A DNA stretch of 18,935 bases from an uncultured Prevotella sp. (GTDB taxonomy: Bacteria > Bacteroidota > Bacteroidia > Bacteroidales > Bacteroidaceae), in NCBI GenBank assembly GCA_900556795.1, contig USQD01000010.1:1-18935 (forward strand), in the 5' to 3' direction. Positions 1 through 7,676 of this stretch are shown here, one piece after another. Numbering within the stretch: position 1 is the first letter of the stretch; every line of letters begins with the position of its first letter. The notes beneath the pieces were generated by a model, which searched no databases, was not told where the DNA came from, and saw only the letters and a program-made list of their open reading frames with translations. A program made the translations under genes and the position numbers.

Positions 1-653
1 ACTTGTCCATCAAACAGATTGATGATGCGACTGGCGTAGGTAGCATCGTGCTTGGAGTGCGTCACCATCACGATGGTGGTTCCCTCTTCATTCAGTTCGC
101 TGAGTAACTGCATCACCTCCATACCATTCTTGGAATCAAGGTTACCCGTAGGCTCATCGGCAAGGATGATGCTAGGCTTGCCCACCACGGCACGGGCGAT
201 GGCAACCCTCTGCTGCTGACCGCCCGAAAGCTGATGAGGATAATGCTTGGCACGATGGCTCAGCTTCACCTTTCTCAGAATTTCGAGCACACGCTCCTTG
301 CGCTCCGCCTTCCCCACTCCGAGGTATTTCAGCTGCAAATCCACATTCTCCTCAACGGTAAGTTCATCGATAAGATTGAAGTTCTGGAACACGAAGCCGA
401 TGCGTCCCTTGCGATAGGCGGTACGCTCACGCTCCTTCAGATGGCCCACTTCCTCATTATTCAACCAATACTTGCCTTCCGTAGGACTATCCAGTAAGCC
501 CAGGATGTTCAGCAAGGTTGACTTACCGCATCCCGAAGGACCCATGATGGCGATAAACTCACCATCTTCTACCTCTATGTTTACACCGTTCAGGGCGATG
601 GTTTCCACCTCTTCCGTGCGGAATATTCTAGTTAAATTCTCTGTTCGTATCAT
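1..653 (-). CDS. ABC transporter ATP-binding protein, LolD/MacB type (3' end cut by window edge)
   Basis: Reading leftward from ATG at 653 gives 217 residues with no stop before the edge, so the gene is partial but probably lacks only a few residues (family about 220-230). The nucleotide-binding domain is complete: Walker A GPSGCGKST (38-46), Q-loop Gln90 in FVFQNFNL, signature LSGGQQQR (142-149), Walker B IILADEP (162-168) followed by the TGNLDS segment typical of the LolD/MacB/FtsE group, and H-loop His199. It would hydrolyse ATP at the inner face of the cytoplasmic membrane to drive the FtsX-type permease, which lies 32 bp upstream and is surely co-transcribed. Substrate cannot be read from sequence; relatives move lipoproteins, peptides or macrolides, or transmit mechanical force across the envelope. 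More exporter genes (membrane fusion protein, outer membrane channel) may lie past the left edge. Confidence 0.93.
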   Translation of the reverse strand, partial: MIRTENLTRIFRTEEVETIALNGVNIEVEDGEFIAIMGPSGCGKSTLLNILGLLDSPTEGKYWLNNEEVGHLKERERTAYRKGRIGFVFQNFNLIDELTVEENVDLQLKYLGVGKAERKERVLEILRKVKLSHRAKHYPHQLSGGQQQRVAIARAVVGKPSIILADEPTGNLDSKNGMEVMQLLSELNEEGTTIVMVTHSKHDATYASRIINLFDGQ

Positions 654-685
654 CGTTAGAAATCTTTTTTAAAGTTTATGACTCA

Positions 686-3028
686 TTATTCAGCCTTGAT
701 GCTGTCTATCGGATTCGACATCGCCGTACGCAGGGTGCAGCCGATAACCGAAACAAAGGCTATCAATAAAGTAAAGATGGCGCCAGCCAGCAACACCCAC
801 CAAGGGAAGGAGATGCGATGGACGAAATCCATGAGATAAGTCTGCATCAGCTTCACGCAGATAGGGATGGCGATGACCACAGCCACCAGCGAACTGACGA
901 GGAATCTCTTAGCCAGCTGCCAAGCCGCATCCCCAATCGAAGCGCCCATCACCTTGCGGAGGGCAATCTGCCGCTTCTGCTGGTTGCCGTAATAAACCGA
1001 CATTCCGAAGAGACCCAGGGCAGAAATCAGGATAGAGATGCTCATAAAGGTGATGATGAGCACCATCATATTATGCTTGTCCTTGAGGTTATTCTTCAAA
1101 GTATCATCCATATACTCCACATCCATTTCCGTAGGAACACCCATCAGTTCCTTAGCCACCTGCTTGCAGGTATTCCTGATTGCCTGCTGCGCCTGGGCAT
1201 GATCGCCACGGGTTTTCACCAGAACAGCCCATCCACCCTGCTGCGGGGTAATGACTCCAATGGCATTATGCTCCGTTTTCTCATTCTCGCTCAGCGCATC
1301 TCCACTATGATAATCGGCAATCACGCCGCACACCTCATATTCGTGTTTTCCGTTTTCCAGTCTCATTCCAAACCACGGTTTGTGGGCAGAAACACCATAG
1401 GCACGCTTCGCCTCTTCCGTTACCCAAATCTTACCATAGGTTGGTTCGCAATACTGTTCAATCACCTTGAATCCCAACATCTTCATCGCCGTGGAATCTG
1501 CCATGAACATACGGAGCATTCCTATCACTTTTTCATTGTCATCATGCACGCCATTTCCCCAGCTTACAATAGGATTGGCGTTGCCGTAAGTGGCCTCTTC
1601 CACCTCAGGAAGCGCTTTCAGACGGTTCCTGAGGATAGCCATCTTCTCCGGCGAACCATCCAAAGAAGAATAGATGTAAACAATATCCTTCGTCTGATAA
1701 CCCAATGGCAAATCGGCAAGATGCTTCATCTGGAGCATCATCGTTATCGCCATGACTACCAGCGTGATGCTGATGACGTTCTGGGCTACGATAAATATCT
1801 TGCTGAACCACATCTTGCTGCGCATGCGGATGGTTCCCTTCACCACATCTATCGGATTGAAACGGGAAACCACGATGGCAGGAAGGATTCCCGCAAAGAT
1901 GGAGATGATGACGTAAGCCAACGGCAGGAACCACAGAAGATCGAAGGAATGGAACAGGTCGATTTTCGTATCCAACATCGAATTAAACAGTGGAATGAAT
2001 GCCCAGGAAATCAACAAGCCCAGCAGGAAGCAGACTGCCGTAAAGAGCGCCGACTCCTTGAGATAGCGCAGCATCACGCCCTCTACCGATTCGCCCAGCA
2101 GCCTTCGGGTAGCCATCTCCTTCGCACGGTTGCCAATCTGAGCCACCGTAAGATTGATGTAATTAAACAAGGCTGAGAGCAGCAGGACCAGCGCCACGAC
2201 CAGGAGGATATTCACGAGAGTACGATTGCCATGCTTGAAAATATCGACACTATCAGTTGTAAAATGAATCTGGTCCCATCTCATAAACTGGCAGCCCCAC
2301 ATGAAGTTGACTCCATCCGATTCCTTTTTCCAATCTTTCCAATAGTTCATATATTTGCCGAGCAAGGTCTGTCTCACCTTTTCGGGGTCAACATTCTTTG
2401 CCAGTTGTGCCACCGTGAAGGTTGAGCCAAATTGATCCATCGGCTGAGCCTCAGCTTCTATCAATTTCATCGACACGAAAATATCGTATGGTTTAAAAAG
2501 GTCTTCACGGCCGAAATCCTCCATGATTCCCACCACCTTCAGTTGCAGCTTACCGCATTGGATGGTGCGGCCGATAGGATTTGCGCTGCCGAAGGCTTTC
2601 TTGGCGAACGATTCCGAAACCATCGCCTGATGAGCATCCGAAAGGAGATGATCAGGCGCACAACCACGGCATTGATAACCCATGAACTGGCAAAAGTTCG
2701 GGTCTATAGCCAGACATTTTGCCTCATAATACTGTCCATCTATCAGGGCTCCCTGCGGAGCATAATATTCACCAAATCTTGTCCATCCCTTGATTTCCGG
2801 GATGGAAGGAAAGAATTCCTTGGCTGTGCCCCAGGTCATTCCGAGATAATCGCCGGAACCTGCAACATAGAGTTCCTTCGCCTGCTTCTGATTCGTTCCC
2901 ACACGATACTCTGCAGTAGCGTAGGAAACGAGAATCAGCACAAAAGCCAGTGCCACCGAGAGGCCCAAGGCCTCTATGGTGGCATAAAGCTTGTTGCGTG
3001 ATAAGAATTTCACATAACTTTTCATCAT
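686..3028 (-). CDS. ABC transporter permease with two FtsX domains (MacB-like)
   Basis: About 780 residues. An N-terminal membrane segment (near residues 20-40, GLSVALAFVLILVSYA) is followed by a periplasmic MacB-type domain, a first FtsX block with several helices beginning at LVNILLVVALVLLLSALF, a second extracytoplasmic domain, and a C-terminal FtsX block of three helices (ITFMSISILISALGLFGM; SSLVAVVIAIPICV; VLLAGAIFTLLIAFVSVIG). This duplicated layout is common for Bacteroidetes exporters whose ATPase is a separate protein, here the next gene. A GTG at 3052 would add eight residues. I prefer the ATG at 3028 (or 3025) because MKSYVKFLSRNKLY is the usual start of this family. The gene diverges from a two-component system across a shared regulatory region. 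Transported substrate unknown. Confidence 0.9.
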   Translation of the reverse strand: MMKSYVKFLSRNKLYATIEALGLSVALAFVLILVSYATAEYRVGTNQKQAKELYVAGSGDYLGMTWGTAKEFFPSIPEIKGWTRFGEYYAPQGALIDGQYYEAKCLAIDPNFCQFMGYQCRGCAPDHLLSDAHQAMVSESFAKKAFGSANPIGRTIQCGKLQLKVVGIMEDFGREDLFKPYDIFVSMKLIEAEAQPMDQFGSTFTVAQLAKNVDPEKVRQTLLGKYMNYWKDWKKESDGVNFMWGCQFMRWDQIHFTTDSVDIFKHGNRTLVNILLVVALVLLLSALFNYINLTVAQIGNRAKEMATRRLLGESVEGVMLRYLKESALFTAVCFLLGLLISWAFIPLFNSMLDTKIDLFHSFDLLWFLPLAYVIISIFAGILPAIVVSRFNPIDVVKGTIRMRSKMWFSKIFIVAQNVISITLVVMAITMMLQMKHLADLPLGYQTKDIVYIYSSLDGSPEKMAILRNRLKALPEVEEATYGNANPIVSWGNGVHDDNEKVIGMLRMFMADSTAMKMLGFKVIEQYCEPTYGKIWVTEEAKRAYGVSAHKPWFGMRLENGKHEYEVCGVIADYHSGDALSENEKTEHNAIGVITPQQGGWAVLVKTRGDHAQAQQAIRNTCKQVAKELMGVPTEMDVEYMDDTLKNNLKDKHNMMVLIITFMSISILISALGLFGMSVYYGNQQKRQIALRKVMGASIGDAAWQLAKRFLVSSLVAVVIAIPICVKLMQTYLMDFVHRISFPWWVLLAGAIFTLLIAFVSVIGCTLRTAMSNPIDSIKAE

Positions 3029-3105
3029 ATACTCATTTATTTTTTGTTTCACTTAAATCAAACGATAAAGAAAGAATGCCATCTCCCTGTTTTCGTTAGC
3101 TGCTG

Positions 3106-3137
3106 CAAAGTTACGGCTTCTCCCTTTTTCTGCCAAG
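3106..3137 (-). promoter_or_regulatory. Promoter of the ABC exporter operon (-33/-7 type)
   Basis: On the minus strand TAACTTTG (3113 down to 3106) matches the Bacteroidetes -7 consensus TAnnTTTG. CTTG (3137-3134), one base off TTTG, lies 20 bp upstream. Transcription would start near 3100, giving a leader of about 70 nt before the permease. Motif match only. Confidence 0.55.
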
Positions 3138-3160
3138 ATTTCCGGCAGCCCGGAAGGTGG

Positions 3161-3203
3161 ATTGTATGAATTTCATACACTCTATTGTATGATTATCACA
3201 CAA
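3161..3203. promoter_or_regulatory. Two tandem palindromes, candidate operators for the adjacent response regulator
   Basis: TGTATGAATTTCATACA (3163-3179) is a perfect 17-bp palindrome with one central base. TTGTATGATTATCACACAA (3185-3203) is a second dyad with one mismatch. Both begin ATTGTATGA, at 3161 and 3184, so they are 23 bp apart, about two helical turns. They lie between the divergent promoters: about 24 bp beyond the leftward -33 element and 14 bp before the rightward one. That position suits a dimeric Fis-HTH regulator acting on both operons. The function is inferred. Confidence 0.5.
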
Positions 3204-3217
3204 CAGCCCCGTTTTTG

Positions 3218-3248
3218 TTTGTCGTTTCGGGAAAAAAGCGTACTTTTG
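3218..3248 (+). promoter_or_regulatory. Promoter of the response regulator/histidine kinase operon
   Basis: TTTG (3218-3221), a 19-bp spacer and TACTTTTG (3241-3248) fit the Bacteroidetes -33/-7 consensus. The regulator ATG follows at 3269, so the leader is short (about 13 nt) and a start upstream of 3248 is ruled out. No -24/-12 (sigma-54) element is visible. Confidence 0.65.
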
Positions 3249-3268
3249 CAAACAAAAAAATAAAAGAT

Positions 3269-3787
3269 ATGAAATACGGAACCCTTCTTGTCATCGACGA
3301 TAATCCGTCGATACTCACGGCGCTGAAGATCTGTCTGAGCAATACGTTCGAACGGATTCTCACCCTGCCTCGCCCCGATACCGCCCCCATGTTGCTGCAA
3401 CAGGAGCAGGTAGATCTCATCCTGCTCGACATGAACTTCTCACTTGGCGTAAACAGCGGTCAGGACGGCTTGCTCTGGCTCCGCACCTTCCGCCGGCTCC
3501 ACGCCCACATCCCCGTGGTACTCATCACCGCCTTTGCCGACGTGCAGCTAGCCATCAAGGGATTGAAAAGCGGAGCCGCCGATTTCGTTACTAAGCCCTG
3601 GGATAATGACGAACTGATAAGGGTGCTCAAGGACGCCATCGACAACAATACGGAAGTGGCAACTTTGGAAAATTTCGAGAACGATTACATCCGGAAGGTA
3701 GTGGATAAATGCCACGGCAACATCTCGCGTGCAGCCGAAATGCTCGGAATTACCCGACAAACCCTCTATGCAAAACTGAAGAGATAA
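3269..3787 (+). CDS. Response regulator: REC domain plus Fis-type HTH, no AAA+ domain
   Basis: 172 residues. The receiver domain (about 1-125) has the acidic pair Asp10/Asp11, phospho-acceptor Asp54 in LILLDMNF, Thr87 in LITAF and Lys109 in TKP, so it should be phosphorylatable. Residues 146-172 (DKCHGNISRAAEMLGITR and on) are the Fis-family helix-turn-helix found at the C-terminus of NtrC-type regulators. The sigma-54-contacting AAA+ module that normally separates these is absent; only about 20 residues link them, as in RegA/ActR/PrrA-type proteins. It should therefore act as a classical DNA-binding regulator at sigma-70-like promoters. The open frame extends back to 3185, but the promoter at 3218-3248 makes ATG 3269 the start. 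The kinase gene follows after 12 bp, and the ABC exporter diverges. Confidence 0.9.
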   Translation: MKYGTLLVIDDNPSILTALKICLSNTFERILTLPRPDTAPMLLQQEQVDLILLDMNFSLGVNSGQDGLLWLRTFRRLHAHIPVVLITAFADVQLAIKGLKSGAADFVTKPWDNDELIRVLKDAIDNNTEVATLENFENDYIRKVVDKCHGNISRAAEMLGITRQTLYAKLKR

Positions 3788-3799
3788 ACATACTATTTT

Positions 3800-4678
3800 A
3801 TGGTTATTATTAAACTTATATATTTAATAGGTGGAATCTGCCTCATCCAGGGCGGCCTCATCTATCTGTTCTTTCGCCATCAGCGAAGGCTGAAGGCGCG
3901 TGCCTTCCTGATGCGTGAGGCTGTAAGAAATGGCGATTACGCCTTCCGCCTCCCCACTTCGGGCTTGCTTCCAGGCGAAAGAGCCTTGCAGCAGGCACTC
4001 AACGACATGCAGGGCGATATTGCCCGCCTCGTAGCCAGACACGAAGTGGAATCCTGGCAAAAGCTGACCCGTGTACTCACCCACGAAATCATGAACGCCA
4101 CGGCTCCCATCTCCAGCATCTGCCAGGCTTATCTCAGCAACCCGCAGATCAAGGGAAGCGAATACAAGGAAGGCATTCAGGCGATTCACGACACCAGCAA
4201 GTCGCTCACCAACTTCGTGGATAGCTACCGCAAGCTCACCCAGCTCCAGGCTCCCGTCGTAGAACCCCTTCCGCTCGTCTCTTTCCTGGAGAGCATCAAG
4301 GCGCTCTATCCCGACCTCAGCTGGCACCTTTCCCTCCCTCAGAATGCCACGCTGGAGGCCGACCGCAACATGCTGCGCCAGGTATTCATCAATCTTACAA
4401 AGAACGCCATCGAAGCCCATGCCACCGACATCGACGTCCGCATGAGCAGGAACGACCACCCTATCCTGCTGTTCAGCAACAACGGTGAACCGATCCCTGC
4501 CGATGTGGCACGGGAAATCTTCATCCCATTCTTCACCACCAAATCATCCGGCACAGGTATCGGACTATCTCTCTCCCGCCAGATGCTGATGATGCAGAAC
4601 ATCGAACTGGGACTATCCGACAACAGTCTCTCCGGCTACCATGTTACATTCTATCTGGAAAAGCAAGACAACAGCTAA
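3800..4678 (+). CDS. Sensor histidine kinase, short one-TM form
   Basis: 292 residues. One N-terminal membrane helix (about 4-25) is followed by a HAMP-like linker (about 35-75), a DHp helix with the phospho-acceptor His95 in LTHEIMNATAPI, and a HATPase domain: N-box NLTKNAIEA (198-206), G1 SNNGEPIP (226-233, Asn where most kinases have Asp), F-box IFIPFFTTK (240-248) and G2 GTGIGLSLS (251-259). There is no periplasmic sensing domain, so the signal is probably sensed in the membrane, in the cytoplasm, or through a partner such as the neighbouring transporter. The gene starts 12 bp after the response regulator stop and is certainly its partner. Substitution of the G1 Asp occurs in related kinases and does not by itself mean loss of activity. 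Confidence 0.92.
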   Translation: MVIIKLIYLIGGICLIQGGLIYLFFRHQRRLKARAFLMREAVRNGDYAFRLPTSGLLPGERALQQALNDMQGDIARLVARHEVESWQKLTRVLTHEIMNATAPISSICQAYLSNPQIKGSEYKEGIQAIHDTSKSLTNFVDSYRKLTQLQAPVVEPLPLVSFLESIKALYPDLSWHLSLPQNATLEADRNMLRQVFINLTKNAIEAHATDIDVRMSRNDHPILLFSNNGEPIPADVAREIFIPFFTTKSSGTGIGLSLSRQMLMMQNIELGLSDNSLSGYHVTFYLEKQDNS

Positions 4679-4755
4679 CACTCCTGCCGTTTCACATTTC
4701 AAATACGTGAAAATTTAAAACTTTTCAATATTCTCCGAAAGAAAATGACAAAAAG

Positions 4756-4787
4756 TTTGGAGTTTTCGAAAAAAAACATTACCTTTG
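4756..4787 (+). promoter_or_regulatory. Promoter of the small acidic protein gene
   Basis: TTTG (4756-4759), a 20-bp spacer and TACCTTTG (4780-4787) match the Bacteroidetes -33/-7 pattern. This separates the small gene at 4833 from the kinase operon and sets its start downstream of 4787. Confidence 0.6.
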
Positions 4788-4832
4788 TCACCATCAAAAC
4801 GACAAAATGAACAACGAAACAACACAAAAATT

Positions 4833-5024
4833 ATGATGACAATCGAAGAATACAGAGCAGCCATCTTACAGGCATTGCTCGATGCTAAGAACGAGGACGG
4901 AACTCCAGCCATCACTCCTAAGGAGGCACAGGAAGCGCTCAACGGTTTTACCGATGATGAGCTGCAGGACGGAATCCTTTGGAATTCGCCGGAAGACGTG
5001 GCTGAAATTATCCTCGAAGGATAA
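4833..5024 (+). CDS. Small acidic protein of unknown function (63 aa)
   Basis: Not recognised. The frame is open from 4785, but the promoter at 4756-4787 and the paired ATG codons at 4833/4836 point to a 62-63-residue product. It has 15 Asp/Glu against 3 Lys/Arg, no cysteine, no signal peptide and no membrane segment. An N-terminal helix (TIEEYRAAILQALLDAK) precedes a Pro-containing turn (TPAITPKEAQEALNGF) and an acidic C-terminal half, suggesting a small soluble cytoplasmic helical protein. It lies between the kinase and argS and has its own promoter on each side, so it looks monocistronic. Codon use resembles the neighbours, which supports real coding. Interaction or anti-factor roles are possible but nothing in the sequence proves one. 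Confidence 0.65.
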   Translation: MMTIEEYRAAILQALLDAKNEDGTPAITPKEAQEALNGFTDDELQDGILWNSPEDVAEIILEG

Positions 5025-5041
5025 AGAAAATATCGCTTTTC

Positions 5042-5073
5042 TTTGCACAATCCAATTATTATTTGTAATTTTG
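5042..5073 (+). promoter_or_regulatory. Promoter of argS
   Basis: TTTG (5042-5045), a 20-bp spacer and TAATTTTG (5066-5073) fit the Bacteroidetes consensus. The leader to ATG 5161 is about 80 nt. It contains a short open frame (5097-5123) after AGGGGG and a 12-bp palindrome TTTACCGGTAAA (5134-5145). Confidence 0.6.
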
Positions 5074-5160
5074 CAGCCGCTTAGACAACAAGGGGGATGC
5101 AAATGACCCTTGAGCGGGCATAAAGAAAAGATATTTACCGGTAAAAAAGATATAAAGATA

Positions 5161-6981
5161 ATGAAGATAGAAAACGAAATCATCAGCTCTGTCATCGCGG
5201 CGGTGAAGGAGCTTTATGGTCAGGACGTACCTGAAAAGATGGTAGCCCTGCAGAAGACCAAGAGTAATTTCGAAGGTAACCTTACCCTCGTCGTATTCCC
5301 ATTCCTCAAGTTGTCAAAGAAGACTCCTGAGAGAACTGCACTCGAGATTGGTGACTACCTGAAGGAGAACTGCGCTAACGTCATCGCAGACTTTAACGTG
5401 GTAAAGGGTTTCCTCAACCTTTCTATCGCTCCTGCCGCTTGGGTAGGACTCTTGAACACCATCAACGCTGACCCTAAATTCGGCGAGAAGCCAGTTACTG
5501 AGAATAGCCCGCTCGTCATGATCGAGTACTCTTCTCCTAACACCAACAAGCCTCTCCACCTCGGTCACGTGCGCAACAACCTGCTCGGTTGGTCATTGGC
5601 TCAGATCATGGAGGCTAACGGCAACAAGGTAATCAAGACAAACATCGTTAACGACCGTGGTATCCACATCTGCAAGTCTATGCTCGCCTGGCTCAAGTGG
5701 GGCAATGGCGAAACTCCTGAGACTTCAGGCAAGAAGGGCGACCACCTCATCGGCGACTACTATGTAGCCTTCGACAAGCACTATCGTGAGGAAATCGCAG
5801 AGCTCAAGGCTCAGTACATGAAGGAGGGTATGGACGAGGAAGCTGCCACAGAGAAGGCAAAGGCAGAGGCTCCGCTGATTAAGGAGGCTCACGAAATGCT
5901 CGTGAAGTGGGAGAACAACGACCCTGAGGTTCGTGCACTCTGGCAGAAGATGAACAGCTGGGTTTACGCCGGCTTCGATGAGACTTACAAGATGATGGGT
6001 GTAAGTTTCGACAAGATATATTATGAGTCAAACACTTACCTTGAGGGTAAGAAGAAAGTAGAGGAAGGATTGGAGAAGGGTCTCTTCTTCCGCAAGGACG
6101 ATAACTCAGTATGGGCAGACCTCACCAACGAGGGTCTCGACCAGAAGCTCCTGCTCCGTTCTGACGGCACTTCTGTCTACATGACTCAGGACATCGGTAC
6201 TGCCGACCTCCGTTTCAAGGACTTCCCTATCGACAAGATGATCTACGTAGTAGGTAACGAGCAGAACTACCACTTCCAGGTACTCTCTATTCTGCTCGAC
6301 CGCCTCGGTTTCAAGTGGGGTAAGGACTTGGTTCACTTCTCTTACGGAATGGTAGAGTTGCCTAACGGTAAGATGAAGAGCCGCGAGGGAACCGTAGTAG
6401 ATGCTGATGACCTGATGGCAGAGATGATCAAGGATGCTCGCCAGACAAGTGATGAGCTTGGCAAGTTCAAGGACATGAGCGAGGAAGAGCGCCAGGAGAT
6501 TTCACGCATCGTGGGTCTTGGAGCGTTGAAGTACTTCATCCTCAAGGTAGATGCCCGCAAGAACATGCTCTTCAACCCAGAGGAGAGTATCGACTTCAAC
6601 GGCAATACAGGTCCTTTCATCCAGTACACCTACGCTCGTATCCGCAGCATCATGCGTAAGGCAGCAGCCGAGGGCATCGAGATTCCTGCAGAGTTGGGCG
6701 CAGATGCTCCTATCAACGAGAAGGAGATCGACCTCATCCAGAAGATGAATGACTTCGCTGCAGCCGTAGCCGATGCCGGCAACAACTATAACCCTGGCGG
6801 TATTGCTAACTACTGCTACGAGCTGACCAAGGAATTCAACCAGTTCTACCACGACTACAGCATCCTGAATGCTGAGAGCGAGGCTGAGAAGATTACCCGC
6901 CTGGTTCTCGCAGCCAATGTTGCCAAGATTCTGAAGAACGGTATGGCTCTGCTCGGCATCGAGGTTCCAGAAAGAATGTAA
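5161..6981 (+). CDS. argS: Arginyl-tRNA synthetase
   Basis: 606 residues, class I aminoacyl-tRNA synthetase that charges tRNA-Arg with arginine in the cytoplasm. The N-terminal Add1 domain (about 1-110) precedes SSPNTNKPLHLGH (124-136), the HIGH-type motif, and the KMSKS-equivalent KMKSREGT (404-411). The C-terminal helical anticodon-binding domain follows (about 480-606, including NTGPFIQYTYARIRSIM at its entry) and ends in GIEVPERM, a typical ArgRS terminus. Length is normal for the family. A TTG at 5110 in the same frame would add 17 residues with no family similarity, so ATG 5161 is chosen. The gene has its own promoter at 5042-5073 and a hairpin terminator at 7033-7072, so it is likely monocistronic. 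Codon use is strongly biased, as expected for a highly expressed gene. Confidence 0.97.
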   Translation: MKIENEIISSVIAAVKELYGQDVPEKMVALQKTKSNFEGNLTLVVFPFLKLSKKTPERTALEIGDYLKENCANVIADFNVVKGFLNLSIAPAAWVGLLNTINADPKFGEKPVTENSPLVMIEYSSPNTNKPLHLGHVRNNLLGWSLAQIMEANGNKVIKTNIVNDRGIHICKSMLAWLKWGNGETPETSGKKGDHLIGDYYVAFDKHYREEIAELKAQYMKEGMDEEAATEKAKAEAPLIKEAHEMLVKWENNDPEVRALWQKMNSWVYAGFDETYKMMGVSFDKIYYESNTYLEGKKKVEEGLEKGLFFRKDDNSVWADLTNEGLDQKLLLRSDGTSVYMTQDIGTADLRFKDFPIDKMIYVVGNEQNYHFQVLSILLDRLGFKWGKDLVHFSYGMVELPNGKMKSREGTVVDADDLMAEMIKDARQTSDELGKFKDMSEEERQEISRIVGLGALKYFILKVDARKNMLFNPEESIDFNGNTGPFIQYTYARIRSIMRKAAAEGIEIPAELGADAPINEKEIDLIQKMNDFAAAVADAGNNYNPGGIANYCYELTKEFNQFYHDYSILNAESEAEKITRLVLAANVAKILKNGMALLGIEVPERM

Positions 6982-7032
6982 TTTTTACATAAGATATAAT
7001 AACCTACAATCGAATAATGACTATTGACAGAT

Positions 7033-7072
7033 AATGAGCAGCCCCAGAGCCAGACTCTGGGGATTGCTCATT
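7033..7072 (+). terminator. Long hairpin after argS, probable terminator
   Basis: AATGAGCA (7033-7040) pairs with TGCTCATT (7065-7072), and CCCCAGAG (7042-7049) with CTCTGGGG (7055-7062), leaving a 5-nt loop and a small internal bulge. The T-rich tract after it (TCACATTT) is weak but present. It lies 51 bp after the argS stop. Confidence 0.65.
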
Positions 7073-7184
7073 TCACATTTATAGAGGTTCGTATACTTCT
7101 ATAGATATAAAAGTCCAAAAAAACTATTTATAAAGGCCATTATTCTCCAAAATTCATCAACCAAGCAACAAAAATCAGAAAAAT

Positions 7185-7658
7185 ATGAGTAATATGCCTG
7201 TCAATCCTCCTTCTTGGAGAAACGATACTGTTCTCCCTCTACCCAATGAAGTTACGGCAAATGCCTGGGCTGTAGATGCTGCCTGTTCCGGCAATCCGGG
7301 TCCGATGGAATACCAATGCATCGACCTTCAGACCGGCGCCCAGGTTTTCCACTATGGTCCTATCCACGGCACCAACAACATCGGCGAGTTCCTCGCCATC
7401 GTCCACGCCCTCGCCCTGATGGCACAGAAGGGCATTACCGGCAAGGTAATCTATAGCGACAGCGTGAATGCCCAGATCTGGGTAAACAAGAAGCAATGCA
7501 AGACCAAGTTGCTTCGCACTCCTCAGACCGAGCAGCTCTATCAGGTCATTGCCCGTGCCGAAAACTGGCTCCGCACCCATCCTGTTACCGTACCTATCAT
7601 GAAATGGGATACAAAGAAATGGGGCGAGATTCCAGCCGATTTCGGAAGAAAAGGATAA
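7185..7658 (+). CDS. rnhA: Ribonuclease HI family protein
   Basis: 157 residues with the type 1 RNase H fold, which cleaves the RNA strand of RNA-DNA hybrids in the cytoplasm. Visible acidic catalytic positions: Asp31 in WAVDAACSGNPGP, Glu68 in NNIGEFLAIVHALAL, Asp92 in IYSDSVNA, and Asp152 in the C-terminal WGEIPADFGRK, probably the fourth metal ligand. The sequence is the stand-alone Bacteroidetes form; there is no N-terminal hybrid-binding (caulimovirus) domain. A methionine at 7194 is an alternative start three residues in. No clear promoter motif is visible in the 112 bp after the argS terminator. A repeat-rich gene-free region follows. Confidence 0.87.
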   Translation: MSNMPVNPPSWRNDTVLPLPNEVTANAWAVDAACSGNPGPMEYQCIDLQTGAQVFHYGPIHGTNNIGEFLAIVHALALMAQKGITGKVIYSDSVNAQIWVNKKQCKTKLLRTPQTEQLYQVIARAENWLRTHPVTVPIMKWDTKKWGEIPADFGRKG

Positions 7659-7676
7659 AAACGCAATCTCAAATAC

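Noticed and set aside
818..2176. 452-codon open frame on the plus strand
   Set aside because: It is antisense to the well-supported permease gene. The product is rich in His, Arg and Gln with no domain or membrane pattern, as expected of a shadow frame.
3106..3248. Sigma-54 (-24/-12) promoter expected from the NtrC-like HTH
   Set aside because: No GG-N10-GC pair in the TGGCAC/TTGC context was found; both promoters fit the -33/-7 pattern, and the regulator lacks the AAA+ domain.
4690..4712. Terminator after the histidine kinase (TTTCAC/GTGAAA)
   Set aside because: Only a 6-bp, AT-rich stem with an 11-nt loop and no proper T-run; too weak to call.
5074..5160. T-box or other tRNA-sensing riboswitch before argS
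   Set aside because: The leader is only about 80 nt with no specifier-loop architecture or terminator/antiterminator pair.
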